A DNA stretch of 39,025 nucleotides. Origin: Verrucomicrobiota bacterium. GTDB taxonomy: Bacteria > Verrucomicrobiota > Verrucomicrobiia > Chthoniobacterales > SZAS-18. The DNA is taken from assembly GCA_019241085.1 (NCBI GenBank), contig JAFAXH010000069.1, positions 1-39,025 of the forward strand, in the 5' to 3' direction. Of the stretch, positions 9,301 to 17,851 are shown piece by piece. Every line of letters begins with the position of its first letter. The first letter of the stretch is position 1. Below the pieces are notes generated by a model. That model was not told the DNA's origin and ran no database searches. It worked only from the letters and a program-made list of their open reading frames with translations. Both the position numbers and the translations under genes were made by a program.

Positions 9301-12300
9301 TGATCTTCGACGAACCAACGACCGGCCTGCATTTCGACGACGTGGCGCTGCTGGTGAAAGTCTTCCAACGGCTCGTCGATGAAGGCGAAAGCGTGCTGGT
9401 CATCGAGCACAATCTGGAAGTCATCAAATGCGCCGACTGGATCATCGACCTCGGCCCCGAGGCCGGCGCGGAGGGCGGCCGGCTCGTCGCCGCCGGTCCG
9501 CCGGAAGCCGTCGCGCAAGTTGAGGCATCGCACACCGGCCGATATTTGCAGCCGATTTTGCAAAACGCGCACGACGCCCTTTCCTGTCATCCCGAGCTTG
9601 TCGAGGGACCTCTCGCTGATTTCCGGCTCGGTGGACGAGCTTTCCGCGCTGACGACAGCTTACCGAGCCAAACTATCAGCAAGAGGTCCCTCGACTTCGC
9701 TCGGGATGACAGCGGATTATCGCGCGCCGCCGAAGCGCCGTCGTCGAATGGCTACGGCCAATCCAAAATCCAAAATCTAAAATCCAAAATCCCAACGATC
9801 CGCGTGCGTGGCGCGCGCGAGCACAACTTGAAAAATCTCTCGCTCGATCTGCCGCGCGAGAAAATGGTGATCGTCACCGGCCTCAGCGGCTCGGGCAAAT
9901 CGACGCTCGCGTTCGACATTCTTTTTGCCGAAGGCCAGCGGCGGTTTCTCGATTCGATGTCGCCGTATGCGCGGCAATTCGTCGAGCAGTTGGAGAAGCC
10001 TGAAGTCGATCTCATCGAGGGCCTGCCGCCGAGCGTTGCCATCGAGCAACGGCTCACGCGCGGCGGCGGCAAATCGACCGTGGCGACGGTGACGGAAGTT
10101 TATCATTTCCTGCGTCTGTTGTTTGCGAAGCTCGGCACGCAGTTTTGTCCGCAATGTCAGGTGCCCGTCGCCAGGCAGAGCCAGGCGGCGATCGTGAAAC
10201 AAGTCGAAGCCATTGCGAAAAAAGGCCGCGTGCGCGTGATGGCGCCGCTCATCAAAGCGCGCAAAGGATTTCACACCGACGTGGCCGCGTGGGCGCGCAA
10301 AAAAGGCTTCACCGAGATGTGGGTGGACGGCGAGTTCGTCGAAGCGGAAGGCTTCCAAAAACTGGAGCGCTTCCGCGAACACACCATCGACGTGGTTATC
10401 GGCGAGGTTTCCGCAAAGACCAGTAACGGCGAGACGCGCGACCTCGTGCGGCGCGCGGTCGAGATCGGCAAGGGCACCGCGCGGCTGTGCAACGCGCGCG
10501 GCGAGCTGACCGTGCTCAGCACGGAGATGAGCTGCCCGACTTGCGGCCAGGCATTCGAGGAACTCGATCCGCGCTTGTTTTCCTTCAATTCGCCGCACGG
10601 CTGGTGCGAAGGCTGCCGCGGATTTGGCCGGGTCTGGAAATCGGCTTCCGCGGTGCCGCAGCTAGACGACGACGCGAGCGAGATCGAACGCGAGCTGGCC
10701 GAGGAACGGGCGCGCGAATGGATGGAAGAAGGCGAGGACAAACCGTGTCCGCGCTGCGACGGCGCGCGGTTGAACGCGGTCGCGCGCAACGTGCGGTTGA
10801 CGCAAATTTCATCGAAGAAAAAGAGCAACGGCGCCGGCGCGAAAATCATCACCATCGACCGGCTCGCGCGGCAGCCGGTGCGCGAGGCGTTGCAGGCGCT
10901 CGACGCGCTGGCGTTCGCCGATCAGCAGGAAATTATCGCGAAGGATATTCTCGTCGAAATCCGTCAGCGGCTCGTGTTCATGCAGGAAGTCGGCCTGGGT
11001 TATCTGACGCTGGATCGCTCGGCGAAAACGCTCTCGGGCGGCGAGACGCAGCGCATCCGGCTTGCGGCCCAGCTCGGCTCGAACCTGCGCGGCGTGCTCT
11101 ACGTGCTCGATGAGCCGACGATCGGCTTGCACCCGCGCGACAACGCGCGGCTGCTCGACACGCTCGAAGCGTTGAAAGCGAAGGGCAACTCGCTCGTCAT
11201 CGTCGAGCACGACGATGAGACGATGCGGCGCGCGGATTTCATCGTCGATCTCGGCCCCGGCCCCGGCGTCCACGGCGGCGAAGTCGTGGCGGCGGGAACG
11301 CTGGCGGAAATTCAAGCGAACCCGCAATCCGCCACCGGCCGCTGCCTGAAAGATCCGCTGTCGCATCCGATGCTCGGGCAGCGCCGCAAGCTGGCGAAAG
11401 ACGACGGCGCGTGGATCGAGCTGATCGGCGCTAACGCAAATAACTTGCGCGATGTGAACGTCCGCTTTCCGGTTGGCCGGCTGTCGGTCATCACGGGCAT
11501 TTCCGGCTCGGGCAAGAGCAGCCTGATGCGCGCGGTGTTGCTGCCAGCGGCGGCGGACGCGCTGGCGAAAATCAAAGCGTCAAAATTCAAGAAAAACAGG
11601 CGCGCAAAACCGAAAGGCGCGCAGGTGTGGCGCGAACTCCGCGGCGCGGAATTTCTGGACGCCGTTTACGAAGTCGATCAATCGCCCATCGGCAAAACGT
11701 CGCGCTCGACGCCGGCAACCTACGTCGGCGTGCTCGATGACATCCGCGCGCTCTTTGCCCAAGTGCCGCTGGCGCGGATGCGCGGCTACGCCATCGGCCG
11801 GTTTTCTTTCAACACCGAAGGCGGGCGTTGCGAGACGTGCGGCGGCATGGGCGTCATCCGGCACGAGATGGCATTCCTACCGACGAGTTACGTGCCGTGC
11901 GAAGATTGCCACGGCTTGCGCTACAACGCGCAAACGCTCGAAGTGCTCTACAACGGCAGGAGCATCGGCGAAGTGATGCAGATGACCATCGAGCAGGCGG
12001 CGGATTTTTTTCAGAGCAATCCAAAGCTGGCGCGGCCGTTGCGGCTGCTCACGGAAACTGGTCTGGGTTATCTGCGGCTTGGCCAGCCGAGTCCGACGTT
12101 GAGCGGCGGCGAGGCGCAGCGGATGAAGCTCGTGACGGAATTGACGCGCGGCGTCGGCGCGACGGAGACGGCGAAAATCCGCCGGCGGCAGACGCCGAAA
12201 TCGACGCTTTATTTATTGGAAGAACCGACCGTCGGCCTGCACATGGCCGATGTCGAACAACTCCTGCGCGTGTTGCACCGGCTGGTCGATGAGGGCAACA

Positions 12301-12503
12301 CGGTGGTCGTCATCGAGCATCATCTCAGCGTGATCGCCGAGGCCGATTACGTCGTCGATATCGGGCCGGAAGCGGGCGAAGCCGGCGGCGAAGTGGTCGT
12401 CACCGGCACGCCGGAACAAGTGGCGAAACACAAGGTCAGTCGCATCGCGCCGTTCCTGCGCGAAGTGCTCGCCGCGACGCCGGGAACTCACGGCAAAAAT
12501 TGA
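6381..12503 (+). CDS. uvrA: Excinuclease ABC subunit A, double-length (tandem UvrA)
   Basis: Damage-recognition ATPase of nucleotide excision repair; it loads UvrB on damaged DNA. The chain has 2,040 residues and four ABC ATPase modules, where ordinary UvrA has two and ~940 residues. Walker A P-loops start near residues 61, 745, 1167 and 1706. Signatures TLSGGE start near 544, 945, 1550 and 1906. Walker B acidic pairs are D571-E572, D977-E978, D1577-E1578 and, unusually, E1947-E1948. Zinc-finger Cys pairs are present in both halves (for example CAKC...CPSC near 283-311 and CERCGG, CETCGG later). Chlamydial UvrA is known to be a similar fusion. Four repeat elements are translated in frame within it (about residues 448-485, 650-685, 1068-1111 and 1126-1137). 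The start is a GTG; no clear ribosome site is visible. Confidence 0.96.
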   Translation: MPISRSSSAADRSSNRGQKSEPRALITAPLSDCVEIRGARQNNLKGIDLDLPLGKLNVITGPSGSGKSSLAFDTIYAEGQRRYVETFSPYTRQFLDRMDKPLVDSVRGIPPAIAIEQSNQVKSTRSTVGTITEINDYLKLLMPRVARAFCPSCGGEIRPDSPREIVEQILAAHPGKSLLLTFAVPVPENTEPADFFKFLQAQGYLRVWLGDKVVRTDEALDVALKSLSGRVRVIQDRVALTPAARSRLTESVETALKFGKGRVCFIDPETGGDGIPFSIGWHCAKCDLDIKPPTPGLFSFNNPLGACPSCRGFGRIIGIDLDRALPDKRKSIANGVVKPFQSGQSSECQKDLLRACARAGIDTRIPFEKLPPRDQAFVLYGERRRADGDKFSGEELYAAGGWYGVKGYFDWLESKTYKMHVRVLLSRYRAYTLCPACNGGRYQPATLNYRIYDGRLTMDDLPKQQPAPAPAKIVNHQSSIIHSSYTLPQLAELPVTALAELMSGVALPPNDPSAELLQKEIVARLRYLVAVGLGYLNLDRPTRTLSGGEIERVNLTTCLGASLVNTLFVLDEPSVGLHPRDVGRLIRVMQDLRDKGNTLLVVEHEEAVVRAADNLIDIGPGRGEAGGELVFSGPLAELVGPLHDGNVQEPHAKTQRRKEGKTKEQFSAQTSSASSLGGFAPLRETIPTPYSLTADYLTGRKSIPAPQPNERRAPAGWLRVRGAREHNLRNLDVDFPLGVFCCVTGVSGSGKSTLVNDVLYENLLRARGGSSDEIAGRVDEITGGEQFDALVMVDQAPLAKTPRSNPALYLGVYDGIRELFAASDEARAAGLAASAFSFNSGDGRCERCGGIGFEKIEMQFLSDLFVRCAECEGKRFQPHVLAVHYGERNIHEVLEMTVADAVGFFRFHSDPELTDDTKLRRLLEPLKLLEEVGLGYLRLGQPLNTLSGGEAQRLKLVAHLVERARNAGDQRALLIFDEPTTGLHFDDVALLVKVFQRLVDEGESVLVIEHNLEVIKCADWIIDLGPEAGAEGGRLVAAGPPEAVAQVEASHTGRYLQPILQNAHDALSCHPELVEGPLADFRLGGRAFRADDSLPSQTISKRSLDFARDDSGLSRAAEAPSSNGYGQSKIQNLKSKIPTIRVRGAREHNLKNLSLDLPREKMVIVTGLSGSGKSTLAFDILFAEGQRRFLDSMSPYARQFVEQLEKPEVDLIEGLPPSVAIEQRLTRGGGKSTVATVTEVYHFLRLLFAKLGTQFCPQCQVPVARQSQAAIVKQVEAIAKKGRVRVMAPLIKARKGFHTDVAAWARKKGFTEMWVDGEFVEAEGFQKLERFREHTIDVVIGEVSAKTSNGETRDLVRRAVEIGKGTARLCNARGELTVLSTEMSCPTCGQAFEELDPRLFSFNSPHGWCEGCRGFGRVWKSASAVPQLDDDASEIERELAEERAREWMEEGEDKPCPRCDGARLNAVARNVRLTQISSKKKSNGAGAKIITIDRLARQPVREALQALDALAFADQQEIIAKDILVEIRQRLVFMQEVGLGYLTLDRSAKTLSGGETQRIRLAAQLGSNLRGVLYVLDEPTIGLHPRDNARLLDTLEALKAKGNSLVIVEHDDETMRRADFIVDLGPGPGVHGGEVVAAGTLAEIQANPQSATGRCLKDPLSHPMLGQRRKLAKDDGAWIELIGANANNLRDVNVRFPVGRLSVITGISGSGKSSLMRAVLLPAAADALAKIKASKFKKNRRAKPKGAQVWRELRGAEFLDAVYEVDQSPIGKTSRSTPATYVGVLDDIRALFAQVPLARMRGYAIGRFSFNTEGGRCETCGGMGVIRHEMAFLPTSYVPCEDCHGLRYNAQTLEVLYNGRSIGEVMQMTIEQAADFFQSNPKLARPLRLLTETGLGYLRLGQPSPTLSGGEAQRMKLVTELTRGVGATETAKIRRRQTPKSTLYLLEEPTVGLHMADVEQLLRVLHRLVDEGNTVVVIEHHLSVIAEADYVVDIGPEAGEAGGEVVVTGTPEQVAKHKVSRIAPFLREVLAATPGTHGKN
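7736..7821. repeat. In-frame palindromic repeat inside uvrA (insert 1)
   Basis: The left arm TGATGGACGATTGACGAT (7736-7753) matches the reverse complement of 7804-7821 at 16 of 18 positions. It lies just after a Cys-x2-Cys pair ([11 protein letters not shown]) of the first UvrA unit. It adds roughly 37 residues before [15 protein letters not shown], where the family normally continues directly. There is no stop codon and the frame is kept. Confidence 0.7.
8329..8432. repeat. In-frame palindromic repeat inside uvrA (insert 2, CACGCAAAG family)
   Basis: CTCACGCAAAGACGCAAAG (8329-8347) matches the reverse complement of 8414-8432 at 18 of 19 positions. It is translated as a basic stretch with [11 protein letters not shown] and ends in PLRE. 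It sits in the linker between ATPase modules 1 and 2 of the first UvrA unit. The same element occurs in intergenic DNA at 23280-23361 and, diverged, at 25978-26208. Confidence 0.8.
9585..9711. repeat. In-frame palindromic repeat inside uvrA (insert 3, TGTCATCCCGAG family)
   Basis: TGTCATCCCGAG (9585-9596) pairs perfectly with 9700-9711, and TCGAGGGACCTCT (9601-9613) pairs perfectly with 9682-9694. An inner pair GGCTCGGT (9625-9632) and ACCGAGCC (9662-9669) makes a second stem. It is translated as CHPELVEG...SLDFARDD in the linker joining the two UvrA units. A 31-base stretch (9681-9711) is identical to 26132-26162 in the intergenic repeat island. Confidence 0.85.
9758..9792. repeat. In-frame short-word repeat inside uvrA (insert 4, CCAAAATC words)
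   Basis: Four tandem drifting copies of a nine-base word of the type ATCCAAAAT occur just before the second UvrA unit begins. They are translated as [10 protein letters not shown] in the inter-unit linker. The words resemble those in the degenerate repeat at 2101-2251. Confidence 0.7.
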
Positions 12504-12525
12504 CCGCCGCGCCGGTGCCGCGCGC

Positions 12526-14265
12526 TCACCGCTCCAGCGCGCTGCTGTTGGCGGCGGCTGGACGCTTGGCTTCGGGCCAGTGGATGAGGAGGTATTGCTG
12601 CTGCGCGGCGTCGAGATTCATTTTGCGTTTCGCCGCGGCCGCGGGCGGTCGGCTGCCGCTGCTGGCATTGCCGCCCGCGGATTGCCAGAGGATTTCAAAA
12701 TCCCCCAGCCGCTCGCGCCACGCGTCGTCGCCGAGCAAGCGTTCGGGCAGCACGAACGCCTGCGCCTGGCCGGCGTCGCGCGCGGCGAGCGCTTCGGTGG
12801 GAGAAAGAAACCGCAGCCGGCGCAGATAAACGAGCATCGCTTCGTCGAACTGCGGCAGGTCGGAGATGACTTCGCAGCGCCAGCCGCGTTGCGCCACCAA
12901 CTTCCGCGCGTGCGCGCCGAAGCTCGCCAGCCGGCCGGCGCGTTTTTTCACGCCTTGCTGCACATAATAAGCGGTGCTCGCGCAAGTCGCGATCAAAGCC
13001 ACGGCCAGGGTCGCGCGGCTCCAGAACGCCACGCGCGTCGGCGCGGTGTCGTTGGTCACCACCAAGTCCGTCGATTGCTGCTCGCGGTGCAGGCGCGCGA
13101 GCGCGGCGGTGAGCAGCAGGCAAAGCGGCGGCGCCACGGGGAAAATGCGGTCCACGCGTTTCGACGGCACGAGGGACATCAGCACGAAGCCCCCGGCAGC
13201 CCAGCAAAAAAGCCAGAGCGTCGCCGGGTCGCCTGTGAGCGCGCGCCACCAGCGGCGCGGCGAAGGCGCGAGGAAAAAAACGCCGAGCAAGAGCAGGCTC
13301 CACGGCCCCCAGCGGACGAGACCTTGCAGGAAATAAAACCAGATCGGCTGGTTGGTGTGTTGCGCCCGCTCGCCGACGGTGAACCGGCCAAGGAATTCGC
13401 GGCCGACGACGTGTTCGTAAAAGCCGGGCACCTGCCAGATGCCGACGGCGAGCCAGATCGCAAACGGCAGGAAGGGCAGCAGCCATTCGGCCCAGCCGCT
13501 CCAAGCCGGCGCGGTCGCGTGCCAGCCGCGCCGCCGGCTGAGCCAGGCGTGCAGCAAAAGTCCGGGCAGCAAGAACGCATAGACCACCGGGCCTTTGGTC
13601 ATCATGCCGAGAAAAACGGAGGCCGCGATCAGCAGGCGCTCGCGCCCGGTCCACGCCAGCGCGGCGGGCGAGGGACGCGCGAGGCCGCGGTGCAATTTCC
13701 ACCAAATCAAGAGGCCGGGCAGCGTGATCCAAAGCGTGAGCAGCATGTCGGTGCGCACGAGCGTGGCGAGGCGCGGCGTGAGGACGTTGAGGCCGAAGGC
13801 GCCGAGGGTGAGCACGCCGCCGAGCCGGGGCCATTCTTCGCGACCCGCACGCCAGAGCGCCAGGGTCAGCGCGAACGCCGCGAGCAGGCTCGGCAATCGC
13901 CAGGCGAGCTCCCAATTTCCCAAACAAGGCTGGTAGAGCAGCGCGGACAACCAGCCGGCGAGCGGCGGTTTGGTGGCAAGATGGAACTGTCCGGGAAGGT
14001 GCGGATACCACCAGCGGCTGGCGGCGTCGCCCTGGAGCATTTCGAGCGAGATGTAGGCGCTCTTTGCCTGGTCGAAATTATCGAGCCGCCAAGGCACGTT
14101 GCGCACGGCGATGAGCAGCACGAGGAGGGCGAGCAAAAGAATTTCTCCGCGCGAGGCGCCGGCCCACCAGCGCGCGAGGCGCGCGCCGAGAAGCAGATGC
14201 TCCGACGAGGCTGTGGCGACGGTGGACGACGAAGGGGCGTGGTGGGCGGGCGCGGAGTTTTCCAC
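12526..14265 (-). CDS. Membrane glycosyltransferase of the ArnT/PMT superfamily
   Basis: Probably transfers a sugar from a polyprenyl-phosphate donor to a lipid or protein on the outer face of the cytoplasmic membrane. The 579-residue protein has an N-terminal membrane helix (EILLLALLVLLIAV) and then a periplasmic loop like that of ArnT, with LDNFDQAKSAYISLEML and ATKPPLAGW. VRTDMLLTLW, MMTKGPVVYAFLLPG and SKRVDRIFPVAPPLCLLL are further family landmarks among about ten membrane segments. A C-terminal soluble domain of ~150 residues follows. The usual acidic residue after the first helix is present as Asp in NFDQ, though the neighbouring residues differ from ArnT. The start is GTG, the first possible in frame. 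It is convergent with uvrA, 22 bases apart, and divergent from lgt. Donor and acceptor are unknown. Confidence 0.85.
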   Translation of the reverse strand: MENSAPAHHAPSSSTVATASSEHLLLGARLARWWAGASRGEILLLALLVLLIAVRNVPWRLDNFDQAKSAYISLEMLQGDAASRWWYPHLPGQFHLATKPPLAGWLSALLYQPCLGNWELAWRLPSLLAAFALTLALWRAGREEWPRLGGVLTLGAFGLNVLTPRLATLVRTDMLLTLWITLPGLLIWWKLHRGLARPSPAALAWTGRERLLIAASVFLGMMTKGPVVYAFLLPGLLLHAWLSRRRGWHATAPAWSGWAEWLLPFLPFAIWLAVGIWQVPGFYEHVVGREFLGRFTVGERAQHTNQPIWFYFLQGLVRWGPWSLLLLGVFFLAPSPRRWWRALTGDPATLWLFCWAAGGFVLMSLVPSKRVDRIFPVAPPLCLLLTAALARLHREQQSTDLVVTNDTAPTRVAFWSRATLAVALIATCASTAYYVQQGVKKRAGRLASFGAHARKLVAQRGWRCEVISDLPQFDEAMLVYLRRLRFLSPTEALAARDAGQAQAFVLPERLLGDDAWRERLGDFEILWQSAGGNASSGSRPPAAAAKRKMNLDAAQQQYLLIHWPEAKRPAAANSSALER

Positions 14266-14291
14266 GAGGAATTTTTACAAACGTCGGTCTT

Positions 14292-14316
14292 GCGCCAACG
14301 TGGCAACGCTTGGCGC
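14292..14316. promoter_or_regulatory. Inverted repeat in the divergent promoter region before lgt
   Basis: GCGCCAA (14292-14298) and TTGGCGC (14310-14316) form a 7-base inverted repeat with an 11-base spacer. It lies between the divergent glycosyltransferase and lgt, 58 bases before the lgt ATG. It could be an operator or chance; nothing else supports a role. Confidence 0.25.
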
Positions 14317-14374
14317 GGTTGAAAAGAAAGAATCGCGCGGCACCTTGGCGCGCTGCCATCCGCCAACCGTGTCC

Positions 14375-15376
14375 ATGTTCGCCTACTACGTTCACTCGCT
14401 CAGCCCATTCATCGTTCGCTTCAACGAACGTTTCGGCCTGCACTGGTATGGCTTCGCCTACGTGCTGGCGTTCGTCGTCGGCTACTGGGTTTATCACCGG
14501 CTGGCGCAGCGCGGCTACGGGCCGTTGCGGCCGGCGCAGGTGGGCGATTTCATCACGCTCGCCGCCGTGTGCGGCGTGATGCTCGGCGGCCGGCTGGGGT
14601 GGATTATTTTTTACGGCTGGGAAAAAGTGAGCGCGCATCCGCTCGAAGCGCTCAAGCTCTGGGAAGGCGGCATGAGCAGCCACGGCGGCATTCTCGGACT
14701 CTTTTTTTTCACCCTCGTCTATGCGCGAATCATGCGCGTCTCGTGGCCGGGCGTCGGAGATAATCTGGTCGTCGTCGCGCCGATCGGATTGTTCTTCGGA
14801 CGGCTCGCCAATTTCGTGAACGGCGAACTCTGGGGCCGCATCGTGCCGGGAGCCGCGCCGGCTGGACCGGGGCCGTGGTGGGCGATGCAATTTCCCAAGG
14901 AACTGGTCGATGGCGGCGCGACGCCGGAGTTGCAAACGGCAGCAGTCACAGCGGCGCACGCGGTCGATCCGCAAATCTTCAGCGTCGCCGACGCCGTCGC
15001 GGCGGCCTACGCCGATCCGCGGGTGCGCGCGGCGCTGGGCAATGTGCTGCCGCCGCGCTATCCGTCGCAACTCATCGAGGCTGCACTGGAAGGCGTCGTC
15101 TTGTTCACCGTGCTCTGGCTCATCCGCACCCGGCTGCGCACGCCGGCGGGAGTGTTGACGGGCGTCTTCTTCATCGGCTACGCGGCTTTGCGCATCGTGG
15201 GCGAGAAATTTCGCGAGCCGGACTTCGGCATTCCCTTCACGCTCGGACTGACGCGCGGGCAATTTCTTTCCACCTTCATGTTCCTCATCGGCGCGGGCTT
15301 CATCGTGTATGCGTATCTCCGGCCGCGTTATTTTACGCCTGATTCCACCTCCGTGGCGGCCTCATCAACCAGGTGA
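14375..15376 (+). CDS. lgt: Prolipoprotein diacylglyceryl transferase
   Basis: Transfers diacylglycerol from phosphatidylglycerol to the lipobox cysteine of prolipoproteins, the first step of lipoprotein maturation in the cytoplasmic membrane. Several membrane segments are evident over 333 residues. The Lgt signature GRLANFVNGELWGR is complete (about residues 142-155), as is the catalytic-region HGG in MSSHGGILG (His103). About 60 residues (160-220, PGPWWAMQFPKELVDGG to VLPPRYPSQLIEAA) form the periplasmic loop common in the family. The open frame extends upstream, but ATG 14375 gives a family-like N-terminus (MFAYYVHSLSPFI); a GTG two codons earlier is possible. The stop overlaps the possible GTG start of mobA in GTGA, suggesting co-translation. 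Confidence 0.96.
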   Translation: MFAYYVHSLSPFIVRFNERFGLHWYGFAYVLAFVVGYWVYHRLAQRGYGPLRPAQVGDFITLAAVCGVMLGGRLGWIIFYGWEKVSAHPLEALKLWEGGMSSHGGILGLFFFTLVYARIMRVSWPGVGDNLVVVAPIGLFFGRLANFVNGELWGRIVPGAAPAGPGPWWAMQFPKELVDGGATPELQTAAVTAAHAVDPQIFSVADAVAAAYADPRVRAALGNVLPPRYPSQLIEAALEGVVLFTVLWLIRTRLRTPAGVLTGVFFIGYAALRIVGEKFREPDFGIPFTLGLTRGQFLSTFMFLIGAGFIVYAYLRPRYFTPDSTSVAASSTR

Positions 15377-15972
15377 ACACCATGCGATTCAGCGCGGTGT
15401 TGTTGGCTGGGGGGAAATCCCGCCGCATGGGCTGCGACAAGGCGTTGCTGCACCTGCCCGGCGACCCGCGGCCGCTCTGGCAACGGCAACTCGACGACGT
15501 GCTGCGGCCGTTGCAGCCAGCGGAGATTTTTTTCTCCGGCCGCGCGCGTCCGGGCTTGCCCGCCGATGTTATTTTGCTGGCGGACGAGATTACCGATTGC
15601 GGTCCGCTCGCCGGCATCGCCGCGGCGTTGCGCGTGATGACGACGCCGTGGCTCGTGGTGCTCGCCGTCGATCTGCCGGCGATGACAGCCGATTTTTTCC
15701 GCACGCGCCTGCTCGCGCGTTGCGCGCGCAATCAAGGCGCGGTGCCGCAAACCACAGACGGCTTTTTCGAGCCGCTCGCCGCCGTGTATCCAAAAAATTG
15801 TCTGGCCGAAGCCGAGGCAAGGTTGCGCGTAGGCGCGGATCGCTCGCTGCAAAATTTCGTCCGCGCCGCGCAAAGCGCCGGCCTGATTATTTCAGAGCGG
15901 ATCGCAGAAGTTGAACTCGGCTTGTTCACCAATTGGAACACGCTCGCAGACACGCGTGCGCCGCTGCGTTGA
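15373..15972 (+). CDS. mobA: Molybdenum cofactor guanylyltransferase-like protein
   Basis: Probably joins GMP to molybdopterin to make the guanine dinucleotide cofactor used by enzymes of the formate dehydrogenase type. The N-terminus carries the nucleotide-binding signature LLAGGKSRRMGCDKALL, with Gly, Arg and Lys as in MobA. ITDCGPLAGIAAAL and LAVDLPAMTADFF give the rest of the NTP-transferase fold, including the metal-binding Asp. It has 199 residues, normal for the family. GTG 15373 overlaps the lgt stop (GTGA); ATG 15382, three codons later, is an equally good start. It is convergent with the fdhD-oxidoreductase-transporter cluster, whose enzyme would need this cofactor. A related cytidylyl-transferase role cannot be excluded by eye. 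Confidence 0.85.
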   Translation: MNTMRFSAVLLAGGKSRRMGCDKALLHLPGDPRPLWQRQLDDVLRPLQPAEIFFSGRARPGLPADVILLADEITDCGPLAGIAAALRVMTTPWLVVLAVDLPAMTADFFRTRLLARCARNQGAVPQTTDGFFEPLAAVYPKNCLAEAEARLRVGADRSLQNFVRAAQSAGLIISERIAEVELGLFTNWNTLADTRAPLR

Positions 15973-15977
15973 CTCCA

Positions 15978-16277
15978 CTACGGCGTGGCCGTGGGAACTG
16001 GCGGGGCTGCGGCCGGAGTTATGTCGGTGGCGGCTGCCGATGATGGAGTCACCGCGGACGAAGGCGCCGCCGTCTGCATCGGCGTGGAAGCTGGCGCCGA
16101 AGTAGCGGGTGTCGGCGCACCGGGCGCTTCCCGCTTCGCGGTTAATCCCTTTGCCGGAGCAGTCGCCGTGGCCGGTTGGACGCCGAAAAGCGGCAGCGAC
16201 TTTAACACGGAATTATAAACGCCCCAGCCGAGCGGGATGCAAACCAGCACCCAGTAAACGAAAATTTTCGGGTTCAT
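15978..16277 (-). CDS. Short membrane protein, probable small subunit of the OFA-type transporter
   Basis: A 99-residue protein. Residues 1-31 (MNPKIFVYWVLVCIPLGW, then a short loop to LKSLPLF) form one membrane helix. The remaining ~65 residues are Pro/Ala/Thr-rich and of low complexity. Very short proteins with this WxxVxIPLxWGVY-type helix are found next to OFA-family major facilitator transporters and are annotated as a transporter small subunit; the match here is by memory of the pattern. It begins 44 bases after the transporter stop on the same strand, so co-transcription is likely. The low-complexity tail is longer than the ~40-60 residues usual for such proteins. The function is inferred from context. 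Confidence 0.6.
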   Translation of the reverse strand: MNPKIFVYWVLVCIPLGWGVYNSVLKSLPLFGVQPATATAPAKGLTAKREAPGAPTPATSAPASTPMQTAAPSSAVTPSSAAATDITPAAAPPVPTATP

Positions 16278-16321
16278 ATCGATCGGTTTTCCTGCGTGAA
16301 AATTCTACCTTGGAGAAAAAC

Positions 16322-17728
16322 TCACACGCGACTGCCAGCCGTAGCGGGCTGTGGCGTCTTGGCTGGCCCGGTGCCGGTGCCAGAGAGGTCGCCGGTGAAG
16401 TAATGTTCTGGCTGCACTGGTCGGACGAGCAGGTTGCAAATCAAGCCGACGAGCAACAAGCCGGCGCAAATATACATGATGTTATTGTATGCCTGCACCT
16501 TCGGCACGCCGTGCTCTTTGTTGTAGGTCGAGACGTAATTGATGAGCACCGGCCCGACGACCGCGGCCGCTGACCACGCAGTGATGACGCGACCGTGAAT
16601 CGCGCCGACCTGGTAGGTGCCAAACATGTCGCGCAAATACGCCGGGATCGTCGCAAAGCCGCCGCCATACATCGAAATGATGACGCAGACGACGATGACG
16701 AACAGCGTCGCCGCCCGGATTTTTTCCGCGTAGGGAATCGTGCAATACAGCACGATGCCCAGCAGAAAATAAACGACGTAAATTCCCTTGCGCCCCGTGT
16801 AGTCGCTCGTGCTCGACCAGAGGAAGCGACCGCACATATTGAAGATGGACAACAAGCCGACGAAACCGCCGGCGGCCACCGCGCTGACCCCAAACATATC
16901 CTGCGCCATGAGCGAAGCTTGACCAAGGATGCCAATGCCCGCGCTCACGTTCATCCAGAGCACGACCCAGAGCAGCCAGAATTGCGGCGTCTTGATCGCC
17001 TCGGCTGCAGCGACGTGATGCTGCGTCATCATGGGATTGATCGTTTCCGTCGCAGGCGTCCAGCCTGCGGGCTTCCAGCCCGGCGCTGGCACGCGCGCGA
17101 TCAGGGCGCCGAAGAGCATGAAAAAAATGTAAATCGCGCCCATGGCGAGGAACGCTTCGCCGACGCCCACCGAAGTCGCGCTTTTGAATTTATCCATCAG
17201 CAGCACCGCGAGCGGCGAGCCGATGAGCGCGCCGCTGCCGAAGCCCATGATGGCAAAACCCGTGGCCATGCCGGGCTTGTCCGGGAACCATTTAATGAGC
17301 GTGGAAACCGGCGCGATGTAGCCGAGGCCGAGGCCGATGCCGCCGATGAAACCGTAGCCAAGATAAATCAGCCAGCGATTGTGAAAATAAACGCCGAGGG
17401 CGGAAATCCACAGCCCGCCGCAGAAACAAAGCGCGCTGGCCACCATCGTCTTGCGTGGTCCGCTGCGCTCGACCCAAGTGCCGAAAACCGCGGCGGACAA
17501 TCCGAGCATGACGAGCGCAATGGTATAAATCCAGCCCACGTCCGGAATCGTCCAATCCTGGCCGGCGACCGATTGCTTGATACCGATCAGGCGTGTCAAC
17601 GGCACGTTAAAGACGCTGAACGCATAAACCTGGCCGATGCACATCTGCACGGCGATGGCGGCGGGAGGGAACATCCAGCGGGAATAGCTGGGTTCCGCGA
17701 CGATAGCTTCGCGGTCGAGGAAGGACAT
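16322..17728 (-). CDS. OFA-family major facilitator transporter (oxalate/formate antiporter-like)
   Basis: A 468-residue, 12-helix MFS protein resembling OxlT-type oxalate:formate antiporters. Landmarks are the N-terminal AIAVQMCIGQVYAFSVFNVPL, the loop motif GTWVERSGPRKTMV, the GxGLGLGYIAPVSTLIKWFPDKPGMATG segment typical of OFA proteins and, in the second half, GRFLWSSTSDYTGRKG. The substrate cannot be read directly; the neighbouring FdhF-like enzyme and FdhD make formate, oxalate or another small acid plausible. An in-frame extension exists to 17761 from a TTG, but ATG 17728 (MSFLDREAIVAEPSYSRW) is preferred. A 123-base gap separates it from the oxidoreductase upstream in the same transcription direction. 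Confidence 0.88.
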   Translation of the reverse strand: MSFLDREAIVAEPSYSRWMFPPAAIAVQMCIGQVYAFSVFNVPLTRLIGIKQSVAGQDWTIPDVGWIYTIALVMLGLSAAVFGTWVERSGPRKTMVASALCFCGGLWISALGVYFHNRWLIYLGYGFIGGIGLGLGYIAPVSTLIKWFPDKPGMATGFAIMGFGSGALIGSPLAVLLMDKFKSATSVGVGEAFLAMGAIYIFFMLFGALIARVPAPGWKPAGWTPATETINPMMTQHHVAAAEAIKTPQFWLLWVVLWMNVSAGIGILGQASLMAQDMFGVSAVAAGGFVGLLSIFNMCGRFLWSSTSDYTGRKGIYVVYFLLGIVLYCTIPYAEKIRAATLFVIVVCVIISMYGGGFATIPAYLRDMFGTYQVGAIHGRVITAWSAAAVVGPVLINYVSTYNKEHGVPKVQAYNNIMYICAGLLLVGLICNLLVRPVQPEHYFTGDLSGTGTGPAKTPQPATAGSRV

Positions 17729-17851
17729 GTTTGGGGGATTCGTGTTTGAACAAGAGAACAAGTGGCCGCATGACCACCGGGCGTCACAGTTGATTCGGTT
17801 GCTGCGAACCGTCTGGACGGTGCAGTCTCCGATTTTCCCGGAAACGCAGAG

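Noticed and set aside
12580..14322. A 580-residue open frame on the + strand
   Set aside because: It is antisense to the ArnT/PMT-like gene, is very rich in Arg, Ala, Gly and Glu, and shows no family motif. Long antisense frames are expected in such G+C-rich DNA. The same applies to + frames at 18095-19684, 20678-21736 and 24242-25321 and the - frame at 7812-9590.
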